Program-made: the position numbers and the translations under genes
Shown: positions 1 to 14,117 of the stretch, one piece after another
Numbering within the stretch: the first letter of the stretch is position 1
Layout of the letters: the number at the start of each line of letters is the position of its first letter
Notes under the pieces: generated by a model
The model's input: the letters and a program-made list of their open reading frames with translations, nothing else
What the model was told of the DNA's origin: nothing
The model's database searches: none
Source: Colletes latitarsis
Lineage: Eukaryota; Arthropoda; Insecta; Hymenoptera; Colletidae
NCBI RefSeq assembly: GCF_051014445.1
Contig: NW_027488370.1
Location: 9,238,001 to 9,302,000, forward strand
Direction: 5' to 3'
DNA length: 64,000 nt

Positions 1-667
1 GGATCACGTAGTAATGCGGTACCACACCGAAGCAGTCAATTAAACCTGGTTGCGATTAATATTTTAGAGGATAACGCCGGTTATGTCTTGGTTAGGTTTG
101 GTATTTGGCCTCATCTGGCTCGTACTTTCGCATTTCTCGCATACTTGTTGGCCAGATCCTTGCCTTTTCCTGGTTTGGATCACGTAGTAATGCGGTACCA
201 CACTGAAACAGTCAATTAAACCTGGTTGTGATTAATATTTTGGAGGATAACGCTGGTTATGTTTGGGTTAGTTCCGGTATTTGCAACCATCTGGCTGATA
301 CTTTCGCATTTTTTGCATACTTGTTGGCCAGATCCTGGGCTTTTTCATGCTTGGACCACGTAGTAATGTGGTACCACACTGAAGCAGTCAAATAAACCTG
401 GTTCCGATTAATATTTTACAGGATAACGCCGGTTATGTCTGGGTTAGGTGTGGGATTTGCCTTCACCTGGCTCGTACTTTCGCATTTCTCGCATACTTGT
501 TGGCCAGATCCAGGTCTTTTCCTGGTTTGGATCACGTAGTGATGCGGTACCACACCGAAACAGTCAATTAAACCTGGTTGCGATTAATATTTTAGAGGAT
601 AAAGCCGGTTATGTCACGGTTATGTCTGGGATTTGCCGTCATCTGGCTCGTATTTTCGCATTTTTCG

Positions 668-2437
668 CACACTTGTTGGCCAGATCCTGGGTTTTTTCTG
701 GTTTGGATCCCGTAGTAATGAGGTTCCATACCGGAACAGTCAATTAAACCAGGTGGTGATTAATATTTTAGAGGATAACGCCGGTTATGTCTCGGTTGGG
801 TCTGGGATTTTCCCTCATCTGGCTCGTAATTTCGCATTTTTCGCATACTTGTGGGCCAGATCCTGGCCTTTTTCATGCTTGGACCGCGTAGTAATGTGGT
901 ACCTCACTGAAACAGTCAAATAAACATGGTTCCGATTAATATTTTACAGGATAACGCCGGCTATGGCTGGGTTAGGTCTGGTATTTGCCCTCATCTGGCT
1001 CGTACTTTCGCATTTTTCGCATACTTGTTGGCCAGATCCTGGGCTTTTTCTGGTTTAGATCACGTAGTAATGTTGTTCCACACCGAAACAGTCAATTAAA
1101 CCTGGTTCAGAATAGCATTTTAGAGGATAATGCAGGTTACGTCTGGGTAATTTCTGGTATTTGCAATCATCTGGCTCATACTTTCGCGTTTTTCGCACAC
1201 TTGTTGGCCAGATCCTGGGTTTTTTCTGGTTTGGATCCCGTAGTAATGAGGTTCCATACCGGAACAGTCAATTAAACCAGGTGGTGATTAATATTTTAGA
1301 GGATAACGCCGGTTATGTCTCGGTTGGGTCTGGGATTTTCCCTCATCTGGCTCGTAATTTCGCATTTTTCGCATACTTGTGGGGCAGATCCTGGCCTTTT
1401 TCATGCTTGGACCGCGTAGTAATGTGGTACCACACTGAAACAGTCAAATAAACATGGTTCCGATTAATATTTTACAGGATAACGCCGGCTATGGCTGGGT
1501 TAGGTCTGGTATTTGCCCTCATCTGGCTCGTACTTTCGCATTTTTCGCATACTTGTTGGCCAGATCCTGGGCTTTTTCTGGTTTAGATCACGTAGTAATG
1601 TTGTTCCACACCGAAACAGTCAATTAAACCTGGTTCAGAATAGCATTTTAGAGGATAATGCAGGTTACGTCTGGGTAATTTCTGGTATTTGCAATCATCT
1701 GGCTCATACTTTCGCGTTTTTCGCACACTTGTTGGCCAGATCCTGGGTTTTTTCTGGTTTGGATCCCGTAGTAATGAGGTTCCATACCGGAACAGTCAAT
1801 TAAACCAGGTGGTGATTAATATTTTAGAGGATAACGCCGGTTATGTCTCGGTTGGGTCTGGGATTTTCCCTCATCTGGCTCGTAATTTCGCATTTTTCGC
1901 ATACTTGTGGGCCAGATCCTGGCCTTTTTCATGCTTGGACCGCGTAGTAATGTGGTACCACACTGAAACAGTCAAATAAACATGGTTCCGATTAATATTT
2001 TACAGGATAACGCCGGCTATGTCTGGGTTAGGTCTGGTATTTGCCCTCATCTGGCTCGTACTTTCGCATTTTTCGCATACTTGTTGGCCAGATCCTGGGC
2101 TTTTTCTGGTTTAGATCACGTAGTAATGTTGTTCCACACCGAAACAGTCAATTAAACCTGGTTCAGAATAGCATTTTAGAGGATAATGCAGGTTACGTCT
2201 GGGTAATTTCTGGTATTTGCAATCATCTGGCTCATACTTTCGCGTTTTTCGCACACTTGTTGGCCAGATCCTGGGTTTTTTCTGGTTTGGATCCCGTAGT
2301 AATGAGGTTCCATACCGGAACAGTCAATTAAACCAGGTGGTGATTAATATTTTAGAGGATAACGCCGGTTATGTCTCGGTTGGGTCTGGGATTTTCCCTC
2401 ATCTGGCTCGTAATTTCGCATTTTTCACATACTTGTG
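668..2437. repeat. Three-monomer higher-order repeat, 528 bp, about 3.3 copies
   Basis: Three successive 176-bp monomers form a unit repeated at exactly 528 bp. The variant GAGGTTCCATACCGGAACAG, for example, recurs at about 716, 1248, 1776 and 2304. Copies are almost identical, with only a few substitutions such as GGGCC against GGGGC near 1380, whereas surrounding monomers are much more diverged. This indicates recent amplification. Similarity breaks near 2430, where CTTGTGGGCCAG becomes CTTGTGGCAAG. Confidence 0.9.
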
Positions 2438-5329
2438 GCAAGATCCTGGGCTTTTTCTGGTTTGGATCAGGTAGTAATGCGGTACCACACCGTAACAATC
2501 AATTAAACCTGGTTCAGAATAGCATTTTAGAGGATCATGCAGGTTACGTCTGGGTTAGTTCTGGTATTTGGAATCATCTGGCTCATACTTTCGCGTTTTT
2601 CGCACACTTGTTGGCCAGATCCTGGGTTTTTTCTGGTTTGGATCCCGTAGTAATGAGGTTCCATACCGAAACAGTCAATAAAACCTGGTGGGGATTAATA
2701 TATTAGCGGATAACGCCGGTTATGTCTGGGTTAGGTCTGGGATTTGCCCTCATCTGGCTCGTACCTTCGCATTTCTCGCATACTTGTTGGCCAGATCCTG
2801 GGCTTTTTCTGGTTTAGATCACGTAGTAATGTTGTTCCACACCGAAACAGTCAATTAAACCTGGTTGCGATTAATATTTTAGACGATAACGCCGGTTATG
2901 TCACGGTCAGGTCTGGGATTTGCCCACATCTGGCTCGTACTTTCGCATTTTTCGCATACTTGTTGGCCAGATCCTGGGCTTTTTCTGGTTTGGATAACGT
3001 AGTAATGTGGTACCACACCGAAACAGTCAATTAAACCTGGTTGCGATTAATAGCTTAGAGAATAACGCCGGTTATGTCTCGGTTAGTTCTGGGATTTGCC
3101 CTCATCTGTCTAGTACTTTCGCATTTCTCGCATACTTGTTTGCCAGATCCTGGGCTTTTTCTGGTTTGGATCACGTAGTAATGTGGTACCACACTGAAAC
3201 AGTCAATAAAAGCTGGTTCCGATTAGTATTTTAGAGGTTAACGCTGATTGTGTCTGGGTTAGTTCTGGTATTTGCAATGATCTGGCACATACTTTCGCGT
3301 TTTTCGCATACTTCTTGGCCAGATCCAGGGTTCTTTCTGGTTTGGATCCCGTAATAATGACGCTCCACACCGAAACAGTAAATTAAACCTGGTTGCGATT
3401 AATATTTTGGAGGATAACGCTGGTTATGTCTGGGTTAGTTCTGGTATTTGCAATCATCTGTCTCATACGTTCGCAATTATCGCATACTTGTTGGCCAGAT
3501 CCCGGGCTTTTTCCGGTTTGGATCACGTAGTAATGTGGTACCACACTGAAACAGTCAATTAAACCTGGTTGCGAGTAATATTTTGGAGGATAACGCTGGT
3601 TATGTCGGGGTTAGTTCTGGTATTTGCAATCATCTGTCTCATACGTTCGCAATTATCGCATACTTGTTGGCCAGATCCTGGGCTTTTCCTGGTTTGGATC
3701 ACGTAGTAATGCGGTACCACAAAGTAACAGTCAATTAAACCTGGTTGCGATTAATATGTTGGAGGATAACGCCGGTTATGTCTGGGTTAGGTCTGGGATT
3801 TGACCTCATCTGGCTCGTACTTTCGCATTTCTCGCATACTTGTTGGCCAGATCCTGGGCTTTTTCTGGTTTAGATGACGTAGTAATGTGGTTCCACACCG
3901 AAACAGTCAATTAAACCTGGTTGCGATTAATATTTTAGACGATAACGCCGGTTATGTCACGGTCAGGTCTGGGATTTGCCGTCATCTGGCACGAATTTTC
4001 GCATTTCTCGCATACTTGTTGGCCAGATCCTGGGCTTTTTCTGGTTTGGATCACGTAGTAATGTGGTACCACACTGAAACAGGCAATAAAAGCTGGTTCC
4101 GATTAGTATTTTAGAGGATAACGCTGGTTATGTCTGGTTTAGTTCTGGTATTTGCAATCATCTGGCTCGTACCTTCGCATTTTTCGCCTACTTGTTGGCA
4201 AGATCCTGGGCTTTTTCATGCTTGGACCACGTAGTAATGTGGTGCCACACTGAAACAGTCAAATAAACCTGGTTCCGATCCATATTTTACAGGACAACGC
4301 CGGCTATGTCTGGGTTAGGTCTGGTATTTGCCATCATCTGGCTCGTACTTTCGCATTTTTCGCTTACTTGTTGGCCAGATCCTGGCCTTTTTCTGGTTTG
4401 GATCACGTAGTAATGTGGTACCACACTGAGACAGTCAATAAAATCTGGTTACGGTTAGTATTTTAGAGGATAACGCCGGTTATGTCACGGTCAGGCCAGG
4501 GATTTGCCCTCATCTGGCTCGTACTTTCGCATTTCTCGCATACTTGTTGGCCAGATCCTGGGCTTTTTCTGGTTTAGATCACGTAGTAATGTGGTCCCAC
4601 ACCGAAACAGTCAATTAAACCTGGTTGCGATTAATATTTTAGACGATAACGCCGGTTATGTCACGGTCAGGTCTGGGATTAGCCGTCATCTGGCTCGAAT
4701 TTTCGCATTTCTCGCATACTTGTTGGCCAGATCCTGGGCTTTTTCTGGTTTGGATCACGTAGTAGTGTGGTACCACACTGAAACAGTCAATAAAAGCTGG
4801 TTCCGAATAGTATTTTAGAGGATAACGCTGGTTATGTCACGGTTGGGTCTGGGATTTTCCCTCATCTGGCTCGTAATTTCGCATTTTTCGCATACTTGTG
4901 GGCCAGATCCTGGCCTTTTTCACGCTTGGACCACGTAGTAATGTAGTACCACACTGAAACAGTCAAATAAACATGGTTCCGATTAATATTTTACAGGATA
5001 ACGCCGGCTATGTCTGGGTTAGGTCTGGTATTTGCCCTCATCTGGCTCGTACTTTCGCATTTTTCGCATACTTGTTGGCCAGATCCTGGGCTTTTTCTGG
5101 TTTAGAACACGTAGTAATGTGGTTCCACACCGAAACAGTCAATTAAACCTGGTTGCGATTAATATTTTAAACGATAACGCCGGTTATGTCACTGTCAGGT
5201 CTGGGATTTGCCGTCACCTGGCTCGAATTTTCGCATTTCTCACATACTTGTTGGCCAGATCCTGGCCTTTTTCATGCTTGGACCACGTAGTAATGTGGTA
5301 CCACACTGAAACAGTCAAATAAACCTGGT

Positions 5330-6411
5330 TCCGATTAGTATTTTAGAGGATAACGCTGGTTACGTCTGGGTTAGATCTGGTATTTGCAATCATCTGGCAC
5401 ATACTTTCGCGTTTTTCGCATACTTGTTGGGCAGATCCTGGGTTTTTTCTGGTTTGGATCCCGTAGTAATGAGGTTCCACACCGAAGCAGTCAATTCAAC
5501 CTTGTGGCGATTAATATTTTAGAGGATAACGCCGGTTATGTCTCGGTTAGGTCTGGGATTTGACCTCATCTGGCTCATACTTTCGCATTTCTCGCATACT
5601 TGTTGGCCAGATCCAGGGCTTTTTCTGGTTTGTATCCCGTCGTAATGTGGTTCCACACCGAAACAGTCAATTAAACCCGGTTGCGATTAATATTTTAGAG
5701 GATAACGCCGGTTATGTCTGGGTTAGGTCTGGGATTTGCCCTCATCTGGCTCGTACCTTCGCATTTTTCGCCTACTTGTTGGCAAGATCCTGGGCTTTTC
5801 CTGGTTTGGATCACGTAGTAATGCGGTACCACACCGAAGCAGTCAATTAAACCTGGTTGCGATTAATATTTTAGAGGATAACGCCGGTTATGTCACTGTC
5901 AGGTCTGGGATTTGCCGTCATCTGGCTCGAATTTTCGCATTTCTCGCATACTTGTTGGCCAGATCCTGGGCTTTTTCTGGTTTGGTTTCGTAGTAATGTG
6001 GTACCACACTGAAACAGTCAATAAAAGCTGGTTCCGATTAGTATTTTAGACGATAACGCTGGTTATGTCTGGTTTAGTTCTGGTATTTGCAATCATCAGG
6101 CTCGTACCTTCGCATTTTCCGCCTACTTGTTGGCATGATCCTGGGCTTTTTCATGCTTGGACCACGTAGTAATGTGGTACCACACTGAAGCAGTCAAATA
6201 AACCTGGTTCCGATCAATATTTTACAGGATAACGCCGGCTATGGCTGGTTTAGTTCTGGTATTTGCAATCATCTGGCTCGTACCTTCGCATTTTTCGCCT
6301 ACCTGTGGCAAGATCCTGGGCTTTTTCTGGTTTGGATCAGGTAGTAATGCGGTACCACACCTTAACAGTCAATTAAACATGGTTCCGAATAGTATTTTAG
6401 GGGATAACGCA
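5330..6411. repeat. Segmental duplicate inside family A (partner at 12958-14039)
   Basis: About 1.08 kb matches 12958-14039 at a fixed offset of 7628 bp. Shared rare variants include CTTAACAGTCAATTAAACAT and TGTATCCCGTCGTAATG. The offset is not a multiple of 176 because the intervening B/A junction at 10461 shifts the phase. Confidence 0.8.
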
Positions 6412-8479
6412 GGTTACGTCTGGGTTAGTTCTGGTATTTGCTATCATCTGGCATATACTTTCGTGTTTTTCGCACACTTGTTGGGCAGATCCTGGCCTTT
6501 TTCTGGCTCGGACCAAGTAGTAATGTGGGACCACACTCAGACAGTCAATAAAACCTGGTTGCGATTAATATTTTAGAGGATAGCGCCGGTTATTTCTCGG
6601 TTAGGTCTGGGATTTGCCCTCATCTGTCTCGTACTTTCGCATTTTTCGCATACTTGTTGGCCAGATCCTGGCCTTTTTCTGGTCTCTATCACGTAGTAAT
6701 GCGGTACCACGCCGAAACAGTCAATTAAACCTGGTTGCGATTAATATTTTAGAGGATAACGCCGGTTATGTCTCGTTTAGGTCTGGGATTTGCCCTCATC
6801 TGGCACGTACTTTCGCATTTCTCGCATACTTGTTGGCCAAATCCTGGGCTTTTTCTGGTTTGGATCACGTAGTAATGTGGTAACACACTGAAACAGTCAA
6901 TAAAAGCAGGTTCTGATTAGTATTTTAGAGGATAACGCTGGTTATGTCTGGTTTAGTTCTGGTATTTGCCCTCATCTGGCTCGTACTTTCGCATTTCTCG
7001 CATACTTGGTGACCAGATCCTCGCCTTCTTCATGCTTGGACCACTTAGTAATGTGGTACCACACTGAAACAGTCAAATAAACATGGTTCCGATTAATATT
7101 TTACAGGATAACGCCGGCTATGTCTGGGTTAGCTCTGGTATTTGCCCTCATCTGGCTCTTACCTTCGCGTTTTTCGCATACATCTTGGCAAGATCCTGGC
7201 CTTCTTCTGGTTTGGATCACGTAGTAATGCGGTACCACACCGAAACAGTCAATTAAACCTGGTTGCGATTAATATTTTAGAGGATAACGCCGGTAATGTC
7301 TGGGTTAGGTCTGGGATTTGCCCTCATCTGGCTCGTACCTTCGCATTTTTCGCCTACTTGTTGGCAAGATCCTGGCATTTCCTGGTTTGGATCACGTAGT
7401 AATGCGGTACCACACCGAAGCAGTCAATTAAACCTGGTTGCGATTAATATTTTAGAGGATAACGCCGGTTATGGCTTGGTTAGGTCTGGTATTTGCCCTC
7501 ATCTGGCTCGAATTTTCGCATTTTTCTCATACTTGTTGGCCAGATCCTGGTCTTTTTCTGGCTTGGACCACGCAGTAATGTGGGCTCACACTGAAACAGT
7601 CAATTAAACCTGGTTGCGATTAATTTTTTGGAGGATAACGCTGGTTATGTTTGGGTTAGTTCCGGTATTTGCAACCATCTGGCTGATACTTTCGCATTTT
7701 TTGCATACTTGCTGGCCAGATCCTGGCCTTTTCCTGGTTTGGATCACGTAGTAATGCGGTACCACACCGAAACAGTCAATAAAACCTGGTTGCCATTAAT
7801 ATTTTAGAGAATAATTCATGTTAGGTCTAGGTTAGGTCTGGGATTTGTTCTCATCAGGCTCGCACATTCGCATTTTTCGCATACTTGTTGACAAGATCCT
7901 GGGCTTTTTCTGGTTTAGATCATGTAGTAATGTGGCTCCACACCGAAACAGTCAATTAAACCTGGTTGCGATTAATATTTTAGAGGATAACGCCGGTTAT
8001 GTCACGGTTAGGTCTGGGATTTGCCGTCATCTGGCTCGAATTTTCGGATTTTTCTCATACTTGTTGGCCAGATCCTGGCCTTTTTCTGGCTTGGACCACG
8101 CAGTAATGTGGTCTCACACTGAAACAGTCAATTAAACCTGGTTGCGATTAATTTTTTGGAGGATAACGCTGGTTATGTTTGGGTTAGTTCCGGTATTTGC
8201 AACCATCTGGCTCATACTTTCGCATTTCTCGCATACTTGGTGACCAGATCCTGGCCTTTTTCTGGCTTGGACCAAGTAGTAATGTGGGACCACACTCAGA
8301 CAGTCAATTAAACCTGGTTGCGATTAATATTTTAGAGGATAACGCCGGTTATGTCTCGGGTAGGTCTGGGATTTGTCCTCATCTGACTCGTACTTTCACG
8401 TTTTTCGCATACTTGTTGGCCAGATCCTGGGCTTTTTCTGGTTTGGATCACGTAGTAATGTGGTACCACACTGAAACAG

Positions 8480-10461
8480 TCTATTGAACCTGGTTTCGAT
8501 CAATATATTAGAGGATAACGCATGTTATGTCTAGGTTAGGCCGGGGATTTGCCCACATCAGATTCATACCTTCGCATTCTTCACATACATGTTGGCCAGA
8601 TCCTGGGTATATTCTAGTTTGGATCACGTAGTAATGTGGCACCACACTGAAACAGTCCATTAAACCTGGTTTCGATCAATATTTTAGAGGATAACGCAAG
8701 TTAGGTCTAGGTTAGGCCAGGGATTTGCCACATCAGGGTCATACTTTCACATTTTTCGCATACATGATGGCCATATCCTGGGTTTTTTCTGGTTTAGATC
8801 ACGTAGTAATGTGGTACCACACTGAAACAGTCGATTAAACCTGGTTTCGATCAATATTTTAGAGGATAGCGAATGTTAGGTCTAGGTTAGGCCAGGGATT
8901 TGCCCTCATCAGGGTCATACTTTCGCAGTTTTAACATACATGTTGACCTGAGCGAGGTTTTTTTCTGCTTTGGATCACGTAGTATTGTGGTACCACACTG
9001 AAACAGTCAATTAAACCTGGTCTTGATAAATATTTTAGAGGATAACGCATGTTAGATCTGGGTTAGGTCTACGATTTGCCCTCATCAGGCTCATACTTTC
9101 GCATATTTCTCATACTTGTTGGCTAGATCCTGGGCTTTTTCTGGATTGGAACACGTAGTAATGTGGTACAACACTGAAACTGTCAATTAGACGTGGTTTT
9201 CGTCAATATTTTAGAGGATAATACATGTTAGGTCTAGGTTAGGTCTGGGATTTGCCCTCATCTGGGTCATACATTCGCAGTTTCAAAATACATGTTGACC
9301 TGATCGATGGTTTCTTCTGCTTTGGATCACGTAGTAAAGTGGTACCACACTGAAACAGTCAATTAAACCTGGTTTCGATCAATATTTTAGAGGATAGGAC
9401 ATGTTAGGTCTAGGTTAAAACTGGGATTTGCTCTCATCGGGCTCATACTTTCGTATATTTCTCATTCTTGTTGGCCAGATCCCAGGCTTCCACTGGTTTG
9501 CATCACGTAGTAATGTGGTACCACACTGAAACAGTCAATTAAATCTGGTCTTGATAAATATTTTAGAGGATAACGCACGTTAAGTCTAGGTTAGGCCTGG
9601 GATTTGCCCTCATCAGGGTCATATTTTCGCATTTTTTACATACTTGTTGAACAGATCCTGGGCTTTTCTGGTTTGGATCACGTAGTGATGTGGTACCACA
9701 CTGAAACAGTCGATTAATCCTGATTTCGATCAATATTTAAGAGGATAACACATGTTAAGTCTAGGTTACGTCTAGGATTTGCCCACACCAGTCTCATACT
9801 TTCGCATTCTACACATACATCTTGAACAGATCTTGGGTTTTTTCTTGTTTCGATCACGTATTAATGTGGTACCACACTGAGACAGTCAATTAAACCTGGT
9901 TTCGATGAGTATTTTAGAGGATAACACATGTTAGGTCTAGGATAGGTCTGGGATTTGCCTTCATCAGGGTCATACTTTCGCAGTTTTAAAATACATGTTG
10001 ACCTGATCGATGGATTTTTCTGCTTTGGATCACGTACTAATGTGGTACCACTGTGAAACAGTCCATTCAACCTGGTTTCGATCAATATTTTAGAGGATAA
10101 CGCATGTTAGGTCCAGGTTAGGCCAGGGATTTGCCCTCATCGGGGTCATACTTCAGCAGTCTTAACATACATGTTCAACGGATCCTGGGTTTTTTCTGGT
10201 TTGGTTCACGTAGTAATGTGGTACCACACTGAAACGGTCAATTAAACCTGGTTTCCATAAATATTTTAGAGGACAACGCATGTTAGGTCTAGGTTAGGCC
10301 TGGGATTTGCCCTCATCAGGGTCATATTTCAGCAGTCTTAACATACATGTTCAACGGATCCTGGGTTTTTTCTGGTTTGGTTCACGTAGTAATGTGGTAC
10401 CACACTGAAACATTCAATTAAACCTGGTCTTGATAAATATTTTAGAGGACAACGCAAGTTA
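8480..10461. repeat. 176-bp satellite, family B, diverged island
   Basis: About eleven monomers switch to family B marks: GATAACGCATGTTAGG in place of GCCGGTTATG, CATCAGG in place of CATCTGG, and GTTGACCTGATCGA or TTGAACAGATCC in place of TTGGCCAGATCC. Monomers are diverged from one another and I see no multi-monomer period, unlike the main B arrays. This looks like an older, monomeric layer. No genes seen. Confidence 0.85.
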
Positions 10462-10470
10462 GGTACCACA
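10455..10470. other. Out-of-phase B-to-A satellite junction
   Basis: A B monomer stops inside its telomere-like segment (CAAGTTAGG) and is followed at once by the middle of an A monomer (TACCACACCGAAACAG). The shared AGGTACC/GGTACC letters leave a short microhomology at the join. About a third of a monomer's phase is lost, so later A monomers are about 60 bp out of register with the first block. Confidence 0.85.
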
Positions 10471-13400
10471 CCGAAACAGTCAATTAAACCTGGTTGCGAT
10501 TAATATTTTAGAGGATAACGCCGGTTATGTCTCGGTTAGGTCTGGGATTTGCCCTCATCTGGCACGTACTATCGCTTTTCTCGCATACTTGTTGGCCAGA
10601 TCCTGGGCTTTTACTGGTTTGGATCATGTAGTAATGTGGTAACACACTGAAACAGTCAATAAAAGCAGGTTCTGATTAGTATTTTACAGGATAACACCGG
10701 TAATGTCTGGGTTAGGTCTGGGATTTGCCCTCATCTGGCTCGTACTTTCGCATTTTTCGCATACTTGTTGGCCAAATCCTGGGCTTTGTCTGGTTTAGAT
10801 CATGTAGTAATGTGGTTCCACACCGAAAGAGTCAATTAAACCTGGTTGCGATTAATATTTTAGAGGATAACGCCGGTTATGTCACGGTTAGGTCTGGGAT
10901 TTGCCGTCATCTGGCTCGAATTTTCGCATTTTTCTCATACTTGTTGGCCAGATCCTGGCCTTTTTCTGGCTTGGACCACGCAGTAATGTGGTCTCACACT
11001 GAAACAGTCAATTAAACCTGGTTGCGATTAATTTTTTGGAGGATAACGCTGGTTATGTTTGGGTTAGTTCCGGTACTTGTAACCATCTGGCTCATACTTT
11101 CGCATTTCTCGCATACTTGGTGACCAGATCCTGGCCTTTTTCTGGCTTGGACCACGTAGTAATGTGGTACCGCACTGAAATAGTCAATTAAACCTGGTTG
11201 CGATTAATATTTTAGAGGATAGCGCCGGTTATTTCTCGGTTAGGTCTGGGATTTGCCCTCATCTGGCACGTACTTTCGCATTTCTCGCATACTTGTTGGC
11301 CAGATCCTGGGCTTTTTCTGGTTTGGATCATGTAGTAATGTGGTAACACACTGAAACAGTCAATAAAAGCAGGTTCTGATTAGTATTTTAGAGGATAACG
11401 CTGGTTATGTCTGGTTTAGTTCTGGTATTTGCCCTCATCTGGCTCGTACTTTCGCATTTCTCGCATACTTGGTGACCAGATCCTCGCCTTTTTCATGCTT
11501 GGACCACGTAGTAATGTGGTACCACACTGAAACAGTCAAATAAACATGGTTCCGATTAATATTTTACAGGATAACGCCGGCTATGTCTGGGTTAGGTCTG
11601 GTATTTGCCCTCATCTGGCTCATACCTTCGCATTTTTCTCATACTTGTTGGCCAGATCCTGGCCTTTTTCATGCTTGGACCACGTAGTAATGTGGTACCA
11701 CACCGAAACAGTCAATTAAACCTGGTTGCGATTAATATTTTAGAGGATAACGCCGGTAATGTCTGGGTTAGGTCTGGGATTTGCCCTCATCTGGCTCGTA
11801 CTTTCGCATTTTTCGCATACTTGTTGGCCAGATCCTGGCCTTTTTCTGGTCTGTATCACGTAGTAATGCGGTACCACGCCGAAACAGTCAATTAAACCTG
11901 GTTGCGATTAATATTTTAGAGGATAACGCCGGTTATGACTCGGTTAATTCTGGGATTTGCCCTCATCTGGCTAGTACTTTCGCATTTCTCGCATACTTTT
12001 TGGCCAGATCCTGGGCTTTTTCTGGTTTGGATCACGTAGTAATGTGGTAACACACTGAAACGGTCAATAAAAGCAGGTTCAGATTAGTATTTCAGAGGAT
12101 AACGCTGGTTATGTCTGGTTTAGTTCTGGTATTTGCAATCATCTGGCTCGTACCTTCGCATTTTTCGCCTACTTGTTGGCAGGATCCTGGGCTTTTTCAT
12201 GCTTCGATCACGTAGTAATGCGGTACCACACCGAAGCAGTCAATTAAACCTGGTGGCGATTAATATTTTAGAGGATAACGCCGGTTTTGTCTCGGTTAGG
12301 TCTGGGATTTTCCCTCATCTGGCTCGTAATTTCGCATTTTTCGCATACTTGTGGCAAGATCCTGGGCTTTTTCTGGTTTGGACCACGTAATAATGTGTTA
12401 CCACACTGAAACAGTCAAATAAACATGGTTCCGATTAATATTTAACAGGATAACGCCGGCTATGTCTGGGTTAGGTCTGGTATTTGCCCCTCATCTGGCT
12501 CGTACTTTCGCATTTTTCGCATACTTGTTCTTCAGATGCTGGGCTTTCTCTGGTTTGGATCACGTAGTAATGTGGTACCACACTGAAACAGTCAATTCAA
12601 CCTGGTGGCGATTAATATTTTAAAGGATAACGCCGGTTATGTCTCCGTTAGGTTTGGGATTTTCCCACATCTGGCTCGTAATTTCGCATTTTTCGCATAC
12701 TTGTTGGCCAGATCCTGGCCTTTTTCATGCTTGGACCACGTAGTAATGTGGTACCACACTGAAACAGTCAAATAAACCTGGTTCCGATTAGTATTTTAGA
12801 GGATAACGCTGGTTATGTCTGGTTTAGTTCTGGTATTTGCAATCTTCTGGCTCGTACCTTCGCATTTTTCGCCAACTTGTGGCAAGATCCTGGGCTTTTT
12901 CAGGTTTGGATCAGGTAGTAATGCGGTACCACACCTTAACAGTCAATTAAACCTGGTTCCGAATAGTATTTTAGAGGATAACGCAGGTTACGTCTGGGTT
13001 AGTTCTGGTATTTGCAATCATCTGGCACATACTTTCGCGTTTTTCGCATACTTGTTGGGCAGATCCTGGGTTTTTTCTGGTTTGGATCCCGTAGTAATGA
13101 GGTTCCACACCGAAGCAGTCAGTTCAACCTGGTGGCGATTAATATTTTAGAGGATAACGCCGGTTATGTCTCGGTTAGGTCTGGGATTTGACCTCATCTG
13201 GCTCATACTTTCGCATTTCTCGCATACTTGTTGGCCAGATCCAGGGCTTTTTCTGGTTTGTATCCCGTCGTAATGTGGTTCCACACAGAAACAGTCAATT
13301 AAACCCGGTTGCGATTAATATTTTAGAGGATAACGCCGGTTATGTCTGGGTTAGGTCTGGGATTTGCCCTCATCTGGCTCGTACTTTCGCATTTCTCGCA

Positions 13401-14117
13401 TACTTGTCGGCCAGATCCTGGGCTTCTTCTGGTTTGGATTCGTAGTATTGTGGTACCACACTGAAACAGTCAATAAAAGCTGGTTCCGATTAGTATTTTA
13501 GAGGATAACGCTGGTTATGTCTGGATTAGTTCTGGTATTTGCAATCATCTGGCTCGTACCTTCGCATTTTCCGCCTACTTGTTGGCATGATCCTGGGCTT
13601 TTTCATGCTTGGACCACGTAGTAATGTGGTACCACACTGAAGCAGTCAAATAAACCTGGTTCCGATTAATATTTTACAGGATAACGCCGGCTATGTCTCG
13701 GTTAGGTCTGGGATTTTCCCTCATCTGGCTCGTACCTTCGCATTTTTCGCCTATTTGTTGGCAAGATCCTGGGCTTTTTCTGATTTGGACCACGTAGTAA
13801 TGTGGTGCCACACTGTAACAGTCAAATAAACCTGGTTCCGATCAATATTTTACAGGATAACGCCGGCTATGTCTGGTTTAGTTCTGGTATTTGCAATCAT
13901 CTGGCTCGTACCTTCGCATTTTTCGCCTACCTGTGGCAAGATCCTGGGCTTTTTCTGGTTTGGATCAGGTAGTAATGCGGTACCACACCTTAACAGTCAA
14001 TTAAACATGGTTCCGAATAGTATTTTAGGGGATAACGCCGGTTATGTCCCGTTTAGGTCTGGGATTTGCCCTCATCTGGCACGTACTTTCGCATTTCTCG
14101 CATACTTGTTGGCCAAA
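10462..14117. repeat. 176-bp satellite, family A, second block
   Basis: The family A marks return. Several pieces match the first block: 12958-14039 matches 5330-6411; roughly 10790-11150 matches 7911-8250; and the unit with GAGGATAGCGCCGGTTATTT near 11215 matches the one near 6577. The block therefore looks copied from the first block rather than independently diverged. It ends inside the GATCCTGGG box at 14117-14124. Confidence 0.9.
12958..14039. repeat. Segmental duplicate of 5330-6411
   Basis: Second copy of the 1.08-kb family A segment, offset 7628 bp. It shares the low-frequency variants of its partner and has a few private substitutions, for example a T to G near the start. Confidence 0.8.

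Larger units (their letters stand above)
1..8480. repeat. 176-bp satellite, family A, first block
   Basis: Tandem head-to-tail monomers of 176 bp; the box GGATCACGTAGTAATG opens the window at position 1 and recurs at 177 and onward. Family A is recognised by GCCGGTTATGTC after GAGGATAAC, by CATCTGGCTCGTAC, and by TTGTTGGCCAGATCCTGG. Monomers differ from each other by scattered substitutions, so most of the block is diverged. Short open frames of 75-111 codons run through it, but they are repeats of the same monomer and show no gene-like features. The block grades into family B around 8480. Confidence 0.95.
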
